From Druceiella hillmani (lineage: Eukaryota; Arthropoda; Insecta; Lepidoptera; Hepialidae), in assembly GCA_039881145.1 (NCBI GenBank), contig JAYKKI010000039.1, positions 19,648,001 through 19,712,000 on the forward strand: a stretch of DNA of 64,000 bases, given 5' to 3'. Each line of letters starts with the position of its first letter. Position 1 is the stretch's first letter. The notes under the pieces are model-generated. The model was not told the DNA's origin. It ran no database searches and saw nothing but the letters and a program-made list of their open reading frames with translations. The position numbers were made by a program, and so were the translations under genes. Shown piece after piece: positions 31,751 to 44,160 of this stretch.

Positions 31751-34700
31751 GTAAGTCTAAAACTCATTGGCATTAATTATATTATAGTGTAAATTTTCAC
31801 ATTGCCTATATGTCATACTTTCACCGCATTCTCTACGTTTTGTATACTTGACCTAGACATATTTGTAAACTCCGTAACGTCCGTTGTTATAGTTCCTGCA
31901 CAATAGTCTCTGACTTGCAATTTCTTTTGCTTAACCGTTTGCATATGTAAATGAATCTAGCCTTTTAGTCTAGCAAAGCATGTAGTTACCTAACCAGTGC
32001 TTGCATAGCAATATTTCTAAAAATTATGAATTGCTTTTATTTAAATAATATTCATTATTGCTTTGTTTTATGTGGGATTATTGGTTGAAAAGCTATGCTT
32101 AATGTTATTTAATTTCGAAGAAGTACACTATTGTATCAGTTGATTAGCGTATAGTCATAGATGAACTGAAAAGTTAATATAAATTTAATTATTTTGCATC
32201 TAAAGTCTTACTAATTGGATTTACTCGTTAACAATCGATTTTCATGTATAGCGCCCGGTATGAAGTTTTATGGGGAGTAAAATCCGAAGTTCAGAGCGTT
32301 AAAAAAAGTGTAATTGTGAGGTTCAGATCGTACGAAGTTCAGAGCATTAAGAAAAGTGTAACCGTCAGGTGGCCTCTCCGCGCAACATTTTTGCGCAGAT
32401 TTAGAGTGAGATATCAATATGTTTATTTGGCATTTTCTTATGGCGTAATCGCAATGACTGAGTGTGACACACATAGTATACTATCGTTCGCTTATATCAA
32501 GATGTGTAATCATTAAATATCATTATGTGTGAATATTTGGTGTCTTCTATCCTACAAAATTAAAAAGTCTCTTAATTTTAACTTCTTATACTAAATGTTT
32601 TTAATTTTTTTGTATAAATTTGATCTCCTTCATTTATATTTTATTTGAAAATAATTATATTGTCAGTATTTTATTTGTTAAAGACTATTCCATTTATATT
32701 TAATGATATTTATATTTATATACAGTGTTACCTATTTTATACATTCCAAGACAATCATACTTAAGGAGTAAACTCCAGTCGCGCGTCGGTGCTGATACGT
32801 ACAATTTTTTATTCTCATCATATGCCACAATATGATGGTACATTTTCTAGTTCTTCTCTTCTCTTTTAGCGTTCATATTATCCATTAACTGTAAATGAAA
32901 CCCCATAAAGAGGCGGTGGGCCATGGATATGGGGTAGCAACACAGAGACATTTGGGATTGATATTTTATTTTTTTCTATTGGACAATTGCCATATAAAAA
33001 TTATATGTGATAGTACTTTATGAAGGAAAAAAAAAGATATTTTTAAAAGTAATATTTTTTTTGGGACTAACAATCGGTCCCAGGGACCAATAACTTCCAG
33101 AGAGACTGCACTTGGCTAAATAGTTGTAGAAAAAAATATTGGCCCCAAATGCCAAAGGGACGCCTACCCTGTCCTTATCATACTTCACTTTTGACAAAAA
33201 AACATGTTTGGAGAGCCTTGAAAATCAGGTAAAATAACGAAAGTGTGTTATTTTTCCTTATCCTGGAAAGTGCATGGAAGTGTCGAGAATTTCTTGGCAT
33301 TTGGTTTAATTATCTGTACTGAAATATTATCTTTTGCCATACATACTGAAATATTAACTAGATTCTATTCTACCCTTAACAAAGGTAGACGAATTGAAGT
33401 AAGGAATACATTGAGATAACAATACAATGTGTATCATAAGGACCAAGGTGAATAAAAAATTTTTCAAGGAATATTTTCATTTATTTATCAATCTTGCTTT
33501 AAAACTTTGTAATAGACACTATACGCAAACTTTGTATGCTTTTAGCGTGTTGCCAAGCACATTGAAACTTTGTTATTTACAAATGTTATTATTATTTATT
33601 ATAGCGGCATAAAAAGTAGTGACCAGAGTTGTGTTTTAAATTTCGTTCAGCTTAGAAATTAGCAATTTTCCATCTGGAAATCCTGGAAAAGTCGTAGAAT
33701 TTCATTTTTAAATGCGTGAGGCAAGTTTGACATATGTAAATTTTGTCTAAAGTTACAAATTTTACCGTGTGGAGTATTATTGCCAAGAGCCTGTTAGTGC
33801 TTGACAAACTTACAGTCATATGACATCAAAGTTTTTTTTTTATTAATTTATAGTAAGCTATATAAAATTATAAAATGAGTGCAAAAAAATTGTTTTATAT
33901 AGTTTTTCTTTACACAACCTCAATTGAAAAGATGAGTATAAACATGGAATAAAATTAATTTTAAAATCCAAACTATTTCTGTGACATAACTTGTAAAATT
34001 TAGCACAAAACAATGCATGATTAGTGTACATATGTTAGTAATGATTTTTATGTTGATTTAAATTGTTTAGACTAAAATGTTAGGAAGAAAATATTTACTT
34101 TCATTATTACATCATCAAGGAGCCGAGAGAGGATTAATTGGGAATAAAAATTTATATGATGCATTTATATCGCAAATAAGTTTTCATTAGATATGAAACG
34201 ATAGGTAACAAATTCCACTAAAAATTCACCAGTTTTTTCAAATTTTATACATATGGTCCATATCTCAGGTATTCGTAAAGCAGACTGTTGGACAAGGAAT
34301 TGCGTACTTCAATAGTGAATAGTGAAGATTGAAGATTGTATACTGATTGTAAACTTAATGAGTTATTTATTCTTTTTCACTAAAAGTTTGTACAAGTAAT
34401 TGCAGGGATTGTAAAAATGTACAAATTTGTAATTTTTACAATCCCTTTGAAATTTTTACAATCCCTTTGAAATTTTTACAATCCTGGAAAAAATTATTCT
34501 AAATTTGAAGTGTTGAGAACACATTGATTACCATAAAATATGAACCAAATGTTACTGTTAGTTGACAGTTTATTTTTAATTCATTTTTGTAATGGCAATA
34601 CACTTAAATATAATCTATATTGATTACATTTTGTAATCGTTTTTAACTAGCTTTATAGATGGAAAGGTCATGCCAATTTTTTATGGCTCGATTGCTGGTG

Positions 34701-36193
34701 TGTTGTGGGTGAGATTTTGGCGCCCTCACCGCTGCCTCACTGTCACATTTTAAATTCACTAATTTAAAATAGCAGTTTAGAAAATGATTTTCGAGCCTTA
34801 GCGTAAATACACGCAAGCCTATACGTAAACATTGTGTCATTACCAATGAAAGTTGAGCACTGCTTCATAGAATTTGTTAGGCGTCTATTCCCCTGTGGGG
34901 TGCGATTGTCTCCCATGTCCGATTCCGTATGTCGTCACAAGGCATGATTTAAAGAGAATTTATATGTCGTGTGAAGAAAAAGATTGTTCATTTCGCTCAT
35001 CCCAAGAAATTTTTCACTTAATATTGCTGTTAAATGTGTTTTTTTTCATGTCAATCAGGGACATTAGAATTGGTACATTTATTTGCATGCATACAGGGAG
35101 CCACAGACGGAACTGCAATCCATTTAATTATGTGGAAATCCTACTTTGTATCAATTTACATAATCAAACTTCACTGAATTTTCGTGGATGATGGTTTTCG
35201 ATATTTCTAGTATCCACTAATTCACGTTTTGTATTCATAAGGGTTGTTAAGGACCAGTTTTAAGGAAAAGTTTTTCGTGAAATTGTGTTTTCAATAATTG
35301 ACATATTTCCACATATTCTAATGCCATCTATAAAAATCGACTTGAACTTTCCGAAGAACCCAATGTGCAATGTATTCTATTTCATTCTTATCATAAATTT
35401 AGTATTTTATTGTTTATTCTTTCCTTATAGTAAATTAGTGACTTAGAATCGCTTAGCTTTTCATACCATAAAACATTCCAACTTTTTTTAACTCTATTCT
35501 TTTTCTATGTAGTCAGACCAAATTATGTTGGTTTTCTTTGAAAGTTTAAGCTTCAGGAGTTGATTCCCATTGAAATAATAATTATCTGCCTTGTTTTATG
35601 TATTTCACTTTTCATTATGCTGTATATAGCTCAAACAATGCATTATGTAATTAGCAGTAAATGGCTATCTAGTGATTTAAATATGGTACCTAATGAAGCA
35701 GTCCATTGTCATAAGGGGTTCATTTCTTTAGAAGTCTTTTATACTTGTATTTCTAAACAACACCCTGTAATTTTTAAATTTACATCAAACGGGTTATGGG
35801 TCCCATTCCATTTGCACATATGTTATGTTTGTTATATTTTAATTTATTTTTTGTTTTTTTAAATTATTAAAAACAGTTTATAATTTTATTTTTATTATTT
35901 AAATGGAGAAACTCACATTCAAGTAACAAAATTAGACAGTTGTCAGTTTGTTTAAAAGAGTCTGGTGATCTGTGGACTGCCAAATTCCATGTCACTTCGC
36001 ATGGTAAAGATACCTTGTATCACTTTGACATAGTTCGATGACATCATTACCAATATTATGTCAAAAATGTTATTTACACTAGCAGCGATATTATCTGGGG
36101 ACACACTGCGGTGACATTGCCAAAATCAGTGTATATGCAAGTAAATAATCAGTGATTTAGCCTCTTATTTAAGTCACTAACTATCAATTGCAG
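31751..36193. other. Intron 3
   Basis: 4.4 kb, mostly featureless. Two copies of a 49-base unit (CGAAGTTCAGAGC, AAAAGTGTAA) lie at about 32286-32385. Three copies of AATTTTTACAATCCCTTTGA-like sequence lie at 34430-34490, the first pairing with an inverted copy at 34405. GC-richer stretches at 33075-33180 and 34690-34930 are unassigned. Open frames here, including a hydrophobic one at 35560-35862, have no coding features. Confidence 0.5.
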
Positions 36194-36371
36194 TTACTCC
36201 GAGGAGGTGTTTAGTCAGCATAGCTTGCAACAGTTATCACCTGGTTCATCTGCTGACTCTCTGGACCGATGTCCAGCAGCACTTCCATTTGGAAGTCCCC
36301 TGCACAGCGGAGGTGGTGATCGACTTCATCGCCGTAGTAAGAGTGTAGATTTCCAGGCACAAGCTGTCGAG
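36194..36371 (+). CDS. Plp: Pericentrin-like gene, exon 4 (residues 663-722)
   Basis: Acceptor CTATCAATTGCAG at 36193 and donor GTCGAG|GTGAGG at 36371. One base completes the Asn codon begun in exon 3, then 59 codons follow and end in phase 0. The peptide starts N-Y-S-E-E-V-F-S-Q-H-S and is Ser/Gly/Pro/Arg-rich (G-S-S-A-D-S-L-D-R, S-P-L-H-S-G-G-G, R-R-S-K-S-V-D-F). It looks like a flexible linker between coiled coils. R-R-S-K-S is a plausible basophilic kinase site. The exact frame match across the split codon is good support for the splice. Confidence 0.8.
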
Positions 36372-38039
36372 GTGAGGTTCGGCTTCTAGTATATGTTTAA
36401 TGCATTCAAATATGAGTATACTGTCGATCATAAGAATACTTGTTGACACTTAACTAATAGATAACTTTTTTCTTTCGGATGCATTCAGAAGGCTGCTCTA
36501 GATTATGGTAAATAGTGGGAAATTGCAGTTATCAATATGTGCAATTGAATTAAAAACATTTAAAAAATAGAATAAACACCGCCCTTGTATTGAAAATTAT
36601 AAAACTATGTTTTATTTTAAATAGAATAACGCTACCTATTAGGGATTTATAAAATTACGAGTATGTTTTAATATACACAATTTATGTTGGTTGCTTGCTT
36701 GCTTGCTGATTTTTATCTGCCATATAATGATATTAAATTTTCATCCATGATTTTGGACTACATAGCAGTATTTTTTTTTTAGTATGTTGGGCCTAGCTAC
36801 GATCAGACATTGGGCTATAAGCATTTCCTTTCTGAGTTTGATATCTTGCAAGACGTATATGCCGAATAACATGTCTCTTAGATCATTTACTCGCGTTGGC
36901 TATATTCCGTTCCCGAACTCTGCCATTGTGTGTATCTTTAGTCTTCAACATGTTCGGTCATTAGTCTTTAGAGTTTATCGTTTATGTAGTCTTGCTTGCC
37001 TCCAAATTACTCAATTGATCGATTGTAAATGGATGTCTATTTATCAATGTGTTTTCTCCGTATTTTTTTTTTGTCCACCCACATACTTAAGTGTCTTATC
37101 ATGTTTTCGTGTGACAATATTTCCTACGTACATACGAAATACGTACGTACGTTGCTTAACACTATGACAAATTATCTTTACGAAGAGTAAACGTAACGTG
37201 TAGTGATTTAGTTGTACTAGCGCTAATGTTCCATTTTCCCAACCACTGATCTCTTCATTAAGATGTTGCTATAAGTGATTTGATGCAATTGCGCTATTGG
37301 AGTTTGAGCTTAGTACTGCTATAATGTTAAGAAGAGAACTAATATTCCATGTAGAGAAAAAACAAAACGAAGCAATGTACAATATGTGCACAATGCTGGG
37401 TGAAGGTGCTCTTTGCTTTGGTTATTACTAGAGGACTATGGTTATTACTTATGAGGATTATCAGAATCCTCATTCCAGATGATTTCCTACATTACATTTA
37501 GATAGATTAAAAAACCTTATAGAAAAGATCCCAGGGTAATTTCCATTGTCTGATAGAGTTACTTTCTTGTTCTCAAGTTTACAGTAGAAATTTCATATTT
37601 TGCAGAAGAAATGGAAATATTCTTTTTGGCTACCACATGAATTAACACCATCATCAAAAGATATGTGCATGGAGCTACTTTTCCGTTCCTTTCATGCCAA
37701 TGATTGACTAAAGTATCTTATTTTTGTGCTCCGTCTATGTACTGTTCGCTCTAGACCCTTTGCCTTACGCAGTAAATTTAAGGACGCAGACCAGCGTAAG
37801 GTAGAATTTATCTAATCAAAAACCCATGAAATTCTATTGGAAAGGGACTTTATCATATAAAAAATAAAATAACTTTATAAATAAAATAGCAGGTTTATTA
37901 ATTACCAAACTAATATTAAAAACATTTTTTTTTGGTGAACTTTGTACCGAGTAAAGTATCATGGACTTGCAAAATATTACGCTTCAAAGTGTTATGTAAC
38001 GTGACATTCCACCATTTAGTTTGAAAAATCTAAAGAAAT
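36372..38039. other. Intron 4, main part
   Basis: Non-coding. A short TTGC run is at 36690-36706. Nothing else recognised. Confidence 0.5.
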
Positions 38040-38230
38040 TCCATTATTTTGTTTAGCTTGTTTCAAAATAGTTCATAACTACGGAACCATACTTTATCTC
38101 TGATCTGATAAGCACTTGACTGGTTTTTTGGTAATAGCATTGTATTTAATCATATTCTTTGCAGCGTCAATAGAACATATGTTTTTAAATCTGTTTGTAA
38201 ATTAAAAGAATAAATACTGTGTTTTTAAAT
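38040..38230. mobile_element. Mariner end fragment close to exon 5
   Basis: About 190 bases align in direct orientation with 39760-39955 inside the mariner copy downstream. Shared phrases include ACTACGGAACCATACTTTAT, GCATTGTATTTAATCATAT and GCATCAATAGAACATATGTTT-like sequence, with many substitutions. It is a solo non-coding fragment, ending about 50 bases before the acceptor of exon 5. Confidence 0.65.
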
Positions 38231-38282
38231 TTAATTGCTCTCTCCCCCTAATGATAATTAGTTTAATTATGTGCCCAAACAG

Positions 38283-38537
38283 ATAGCACAGCTCGAGGTA
38301 AAGATAAAACAGCTACATCAGCAGTATCAACAACAAATGGACGCATTAAAGGCCGAACATGTCGCTTATGTCAATGACCTGGTCTCTAGACATAAGGAGG
38401 CAATCGTGGAGATGGAAGAGGCATTCAGAGATCAAATAGCAGAACTGAAAGCCCATATCCAAACGGCCGAGAATACGGAAGATCCCAATGCGACCATCAA
38501 TATTTACGAAGAAGATATTGATCTAGAATTGGAAAAA
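38283..38537 (+). CDS. Plp: Pericentrin-like gene, exon 5 (residues 723-807)
   Basis: Acceptor ATGTGCCCAAACAG at 38282 and donor GGAAAAA|GTGAGT at 38537, 85 codons, phase 0 at both ends. Strong coiled coil: I-A-Q-L-E-V-K-I-K-Q-L-H-Q-Q-Y-Q-Q-Q-M, then S-R-H-K-E-A-I-V-E-M-E-E-A-F. It ends in an acidic linker, A-T-I-N-I-Y-E-E-D-I-D-L-E-L-E-K. The N-terminal part resembles the Q-I-V-Q-M-K-Q-E-L / R-H-K-G-E-M block of AKAP9. The reading frame continues past the donor for 27 codons by chance. Confidence 0.88.
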
Positions 38538-38965
38538 GTGAGTATGTTTTTGACTACAGCATTTGTGGTTGATGTCATGATAACCATTTTTGTTTTATCA
38601 ATATTAATATTCTTCTAATAAGAGTATTGTAGTATACAGAATAAAATTGTTTTGCTTGTACACTTGTTACTTGACATTTTACCGAGTATAAAGTAGAAAA
38701 ATACTAAAAAAATAAAAAAAGTTTATACCAAAGAAATTATATTAAATTATATAACTGTATTCAGGTTCACACTATTTAGGCCAATAAAAAGACGGCTAGA
38801 AATATGAAATATGAACGAGCTTTTTCAATTGTTTTCGAATTTCATGATTACAATAAGAGAACATTTATTTTTTTCAGTATTTCTGTTTGTCACAACAAAT
38901 AAAGGTATTTTTCTTCTAAAAAGATTTGTAGGGAAAAAAATTAGTCAGTGCATTTTTTACTGGGG
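38538..38965. other. Intron 5, first part
   Basis: AT-rich, nothing recognised. Confidence 0.5.
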
Positions 38966-39990
38966 GCAACACTGAAAGTTTCTAGAATAGCAAAAAGGGA
39001 ACCAACTAGTAAGTTTATAATTTATATATTGCTATTCAAAATAGTCTCCATGGCAATCTATCCCACCACCACCAAGAGCAGCATTTGGACCCCATTTCCT
39101 TGGACGTTTCTTCCATGGCTTTTCCGAAGGCAGTCATCACTCTTTTGGCATCCAGGAATAGTATTCTTTGCAGTATATTTTCGGCAATAAATAGAAATCA
39201 CATGATGTGAAGTAATTTCTATATCTGATGTAATCAAGTATTGAGTTGTTCGCCTGGTTGAGTGTACAGAGACGTTGTCTTGATGAAGGATGATCCTACT
39301 GCAAGGATATTTTCGCAAAGTTTTGTAAAAACCAATTACCGGTGCACCCACCTATGGTAACTATCAGAACAGTCTTTGTGTAATAACCCGTCTGTTCGAA
39401 GTGGCCATCGTTTTTTCAGCACTTGCATCATTTGTTCACCTTTGTAGGCAACTCTTTAGAAGGAAACGTTCACGGTGCAGTTGATCTTAGTTTCAGATTT
39501 GCTCTGAGATGCTAGAACTCGTTATACCAGTTGTATAAAGTAGCATAGGATGGGCTTATCATAAAATGGCAATTGGAGTTAATTGTAACTTTGTTATTGA
39601 TGAGATCACAATAAAAGTTGTAAAAGATCGTGAAATGAAAAATTTCTCATCTTAAATGCTTTTGAAATTTTTGCCAATTTGCAAAAACAAATGACAAATA
39701 CCACAAAGAATTACCAATTTTTATTCTATTTTGATTAACTTATTTCAAAAGACAAAGACAACTATGGAACCACACTTTATCGATCTGATGCCGGTTTTTT
39801 GATAATAATAGCATTATATTGATTCATATCTTTGGCAGCATCAAAAGAACACATGTTTCGAAGAAGAACACATTTGCAAACGCAAACGAAAAGCATAAAT
39901 ACTTAAAAGAATTAGATTTTTTAAATTTAATAAATTGTTTGTTATCATTATTACAAATGGCCAGTTCTAAAAACTTTCAGTGCTATCCTC
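38966..39990 (-). mobile_element. Degenerate mariner element
   Basis: Inverted ends: GCAACACTGAAAGTTTCTAGAA at the left is matched by TTCTAAAAACTTTCAGTGCT at the right, giving about 1.02 kb, slightly shorter than a full mariner. On the minus strand, 39351-39058 reads S-R-I-I-L-H-Q-D-N-V-S-V-H-S-T-R-R-T-T, the second catalytic block (H-x-D-N-x-x-x-H) of mariner transposases. Remnants of the C-terminal part follow. The first catalytic Asp region and the N-terminal DNA-binding part are not readable. Located in intron 5. Confidence 0.8.
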
Positions 39991-41141
39991 GAATATAACT
40001 CCAAAATATGATATGTCTGCCGACAAAATATAATATATAATTTACTTAGTAGAATGCAAAATTGGTTTTCATTTTTTTTTCTCAAAAATTCGATTGGATA
40101 CAAATCATCCCATCATAACCATTGTGTAAGTCTTTTCATAGCTATTTTTTCAATTCATATTTTCAAAAAACAGTGCTGAAGAAGTTACTAATGACAATTA
40201 TGGCTTTTCCTGAAAATTACATTGAATTTTTGTCTATGGTTTCGCTAAACTGGCGCAGGCCGGTAGATGTATTTAAATATTTATGTGCCATTGATTTCAG
40301 TATTAGTACATGCTCGTTGTGTGTAATAATATATAATATATAGTGCTCGTAATATATAATATTCATGCTCTAGTAAGTATGTAAATTTTTAGTTCTCACC
40401 ATAAGCAAATATGCATTTCTTTTTTCTTTTGTAAATAAGCTTTTTACTTACGAAACTACTAACCAGGATACTGTAAACATTTTTTTTCTTCTGTTTTCAA
40501 ATAAAGAAAAATAATAATATCTTGAACACACCGAATTTTTTTGTAAATAATTAAATAAGTGAGATCCAATAGAACTAAGGATAGTATCAACTTAAATACA
40601 CATTAGTGTTTATATTTGTCACGGATATTTATTGTATATAATCTTATAAAATGTTTACTTAATCAGGTGTCATAGGTTAAGGTATCTACTTGAGATGACA
40701 ATAGGCCATTGCTGTATGATAATTTCAAATGCTTGTATATAACGAGTAAATGAAGCTTATTAAGAAATATAAATATTTGAACTGGCGACTATATTCCTAT
40801 GCAAAAGTGTTTACATCAAAACATTCTTGAATTAGAGTCTCGTTTATCTTTTTTATTATTAATCTTTTCTGCAATAAAGATTTGTGAATATTGTTACCTT
40901 TATTTATTTATTTATGTTGACATAAAAAAGTTAGGGTACAGGTTACTTAATTTTAATGCACGAAAAATACGGATAAAGAATTAAAGACGTCAGTGGATGA
41001 GGGGAATAAGTGTCAATGTCACACTTTCTAGAAAACCATACTGAAATTTTTTTTAATTATACTAACTACTACACAAAAGATATCATTGGTTACTGTATAT
41101 TATGTATATTTTTTAAAGTGTTATTTAGGCAAGAAAGCTTA
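39991..41141. other. Intron 5, AT-rich
   Basis: Non-coding. Hydrophobic open frames here (for example 41010-41363, which runs across a transposon boundary) are chance products. Confidence 0.55.
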
Positions 41142-41806
41142 TTAACCGTTTTAGTGCCATTGTTTTTTACTCATATGTATTTAAAAATGCCAAAGAAATA
41201 TTTTGTTTTTGATGTCATTTACCCATGTCTCGACAATTTTATCTCTTCCAAAAATTATCCAATTTTAATAATTTTTTTTGGTGTTTTCTTAATAAAAACT
41301 TTTACAAGGATAATAAAATACAAAGAAAATTATGTTAATATATATTGTGAACAAAAATTATAACAAAAACTGAAATCAAGGTCACATCGTATTTTCGCAG
41401 TCCGGTACATACTCCGTATCAGCAAAATAAATGTTATCGTCACTATTATCACTATCACTCAAAATTTGCATTACGCCAAATTGTGAGAGCACCACAATGT
41501 CACTCCCACTATCAATTTCTTCACAACTTGAAAAACGATCATTTTCACTCAAATTATTTTCGTATTCCGACATTACGGGTTAAACATTTTCTTTTCCTGG
41601 ATCCTTTTTATATTGTAATTACTAATAATATGATAATTTCAACTTTATGTAACATGTAGAAAGATAAAAAATTAGCGATGCGTGCGAGCGACCTCCCCTA
41701 CCTTGCGCTCAACAACAACTGATTTCGCGAGAGCCATCGCGCTCATCACAAATTTAGTTAGTACGCGTACGAGTGCGATGGCGCTCGTCGGCACTCAAAC
41801 GGTTAA
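41142..41806 (-). mobile_element. Internally deleted piggyBac-type element, TTAA-flanked
   Basis: TTAA at 41142-41145 and 41803-41806 flank matching ends: CCGTTTTAGTGCC on the left and, inverted from the right, CCGTTTGAGTGCC (one mismatch in 13). The right subterminal region holds GC-rich inverted motifs (GCGCCATCGCACTCG, GCGCGATGGCTCTCGCG read on the minus strand). A start codon at 41573 (minus) opens a 63-residue acidic frame (M-S-E-Y-E-N-N-L-S-E-N-D, then D-S-D-N-S-D-D-N) that stops at 41382, like a piggyBac transposase N-terminus. The catalytic part is deleted and the remainder is AT-rich filler. Confidence 0.85.
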
Positions 41807-42718
41807 AATAAATTTCTTAATTACAGACACAATTCTTGTGAATAGAACAATGATTTAAAATAAATAAATCTAAGATTTTTATAATTAATATAAACAAGCT
41901 TCAGTATGAATTAGAATTTAAGAAACGTATTGGCAATTAAACAGAATGAGACTGAATCTTGAGAGTTTATTGAAAGCTCTTACCAAAATTGTTTTTAAAT
42001 AATTTTATATTGATAATAATGATATTTTTATTGTAGATACATATACAAAATTTGAAGCCAGTTTGTTCAGGAAACCTTCATATATCTAGTGAGTCACTCA
42101 AAACATTTGCTTTGGGAAACTTGCAAAACATTTTCACTTTTAAAAATTATAGATCTTTAAAATTATTTTCCGTAATTTATTGTCACTAGTAAAAAATTAA
42201 TCTGTTGCAATAAGGAGGTACTTCTTACCTCAAAATCTAGAAATAAAGGACATCTGATCTGCCCTAAATGATAAGATTTCATTACGAGTTTATTGTATCA
42301 GACATGGTGTGCCATAGGACCTTTAAACAACCTAAGAGTTGTGAATTTTCTATGTAAAATTTTAATAACACCATTTCGTAATCATTCCTTTAGACAAAGA
42401 AAAAAATTTATACCTTCAAAATTTCTAGGTTAAAACTCTTAAAATTAAGCACAATATTTCACTTCCAATGAAAGATACTACTTAATACCAAGAAAAAAGA
42501 AATATATGTGGAATGTTTTAAAATAGCATAAAAAGCATTGCCAGTAACAATATTGAGAATATGAAAGGTAGAAAGTCAGTTTTAGTTGTAATATGCAAAA
42601 TCTTCTATTTACTGGTGAATTCCCATTTTTTCCGTCCATTTTCTTCATTAATTGCATGATGCATCCGACTTTCTGTAAATAACTGCTGTGATGGTGTGTT
42701 CTCTCCTTCCTCTAACAG
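41807..42718. other. Intron 5, last part
   Basis: AT-rich with no recognisable element. It ends with a polypyrimidine tract (TTCTCTCCTTCCTCTAACAG) and the acceptor at 42718. Confidence 0.6.
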
Positions 42719-42799
42719 GGTGTTCAAGCGAATTTGTTTGAGGAGAAATTGCATGAGGCCAAACAGGATGTGATACTGCACATGCAAGAACAGATACAG
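42719..42799 (+). CDS. Plp: Pericentrin-like gene, exon 6 (residues 808-834)
   Basis: A strong polypyrimidine tract and acceptor precede 42719. The donor is ATACAG|GTTTGT at 42799. 27 codons, phase 0 at both ends: G-V-Q-A-N-L-F-E-E-K-L-H-E-A-K-Q-D-V and so on to Q-E-Q-I-Q. Charged, Leu/Gln-containing and helix-forming, continuing the coiled coil. It joins in frame to exon 5 (E-L-E-K|G-V-Q) and exon 7. Skipping it would keep the frame. Confidence 0.8.
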
Positions 42800-43305
42800 G
42801 TTTGTTTATTAATCGCTTTTAATCATATGTTTTCATATTTTATTAATTTCTTGGTTTTTATGAATTTATTATATGTACCTGCTTATCTTTAAGAAGTCAT
42901 TATTTACATGAGGTTGAGTGTTAAGCCTTGTTTAAAGTAACAGACAATTTTTATGATTTACCTATCATATATTCAGTTAGGTGAGTCATAAAATGAATAT
43001 ATTTTTCAAAATGCACATAAAGCGACTTGATCATAATTGCATAACGATATGTAATTATCATGTTTTATTCCATCCTAGGTAAAACATGATAAATACCATT
43101 TTGACGCTACACCTTCATTAAATTAGTTCAGGTAAACTATTTAAGTTAACGTAAAACATGACAAGTATTCATAATTTAGCATGTAAAATGGTTTTCTTCT
43201 TTCCACGTTACTTTTCAGAATGTAATGTGGAAAGAAATAAGCCACAGATGTTATTTATTTATTCTTAAGTCCTAAAGAATTAGTTTCTTTTATTGTATAT
43301 TTATT
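42800..43305. other. Intron 6, first part
   Basis: AT-rich. GTAAAACATGATAA-type phrases occur in both orientations near 43060-43170, but no clear element. Confidence 0.5.
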
Positions 43306-43659
43306 TTAACCTTTTCACCGCCAAGCGATTATATCAACGGTAAAACCCCCATGCCACCAATCAAAAGATTGTAATTTAAATAAACTGCCAATAACTCAGG
43401 TTAATCACAAATGTGAACAGTTTCCATTAAATGTTAAATCAAATGTGAAATTTAGCCAATCATTAATTAATTGTCAAAACTAAGTTGCGTTTGTGTTTAG
43501 GCGCTTGTTACAAAACAAACAAATTTTACAAAACGAATACCGTATGGTTCATGCCATAATAGATATGTATTTTGCCATCTTGCTCGCACTCTGACACTAT
43601 TTTAGTACATGTTGCCAGATACCTACGTAAAAATGAGTTTCAAATATGAAAATTTACAC

Positions 43660-43935
43660 AACAATATGAGTAATAATTACACGTAAAATACTAATTACAC
43701 GTAAAATAAAGGTGAACGTTAAAATATTATAATACTAATTACACGTAAAATAAAGGTGAACGTTAAAATATTATGATTATAATACTAATTACACGTAAAA
43801 TAAAGGTGAAATATAATACTAATTACACGTAATAATATAATTATAATACTAATTACACGTAAAATAAAGGTGAACGTTAAAATCTATAATACTAATTACA
43901 CGTAAAATAAAGGTGAACGTTAAAATATTATGATT
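43660..43935. repeat. Minisatellite, unit ACTAATTACACGTAAAATAA plus spacer
   Basis: Six or seven copies of a unit of about 40-50 bases: ATACTAATTACACGTAAAAT followed by AAAGGTGAACGTTAAAATAT and a short variable AT spacer. Some copies are truncated. Lies inside the piggyBac-type element. Confidence 0.92.
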
Positions 43936-44082
43936 TACCTAGTTTTTATATAAAGTTGGTTATTTGACGTTTACACTGGTGTTAAATTATCTTATTGATA
44001 ATTTTCTAGACGAAATTAACTGAGCCTAGTATTGTTGAATGCAATTTAATACCTATGGAAATTAAGTAATTTCTCTTTTTAG

Positions 44083-44160
44083 AGTTCCATAGCAAAATAG
44101 GAACGTGATAATTTCAACATGTCTGTCCATCCATCTTGTGTACATTTTATCATAGCGTAG
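44083..44160. repeat. Fragment of a dispersed GTTCC...GTCCATCC repeat
   Basis: TAGAGTTCCATAGCAAAATA followed by TGTCTGTCCATCCATC. This resembles the widespread insect repeat that reads GGGTTCCGTA... and then GTCCGTCCGTC. A second degenerate copy is at 58050-58165. Confidence 0.4.

Noticed and set aside
35560..35862. 100-codon hydrophobic frame in intron 3
   Set aside because: No domain, no splice context, and composition typical of AT-rich chance frames.
41010..41363. 117-codon frame in intron 5
   Set aside because: It crosses the TTAA boundary of a piggyBac-type element, so it cannot be one ancient gene.
43660..43935. CRISPR-like spacing of repeats
   Set aside because: Units are contiguous and degenerate with no unique spacers, in a eukaryotic intron. 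It is a minisatellite.
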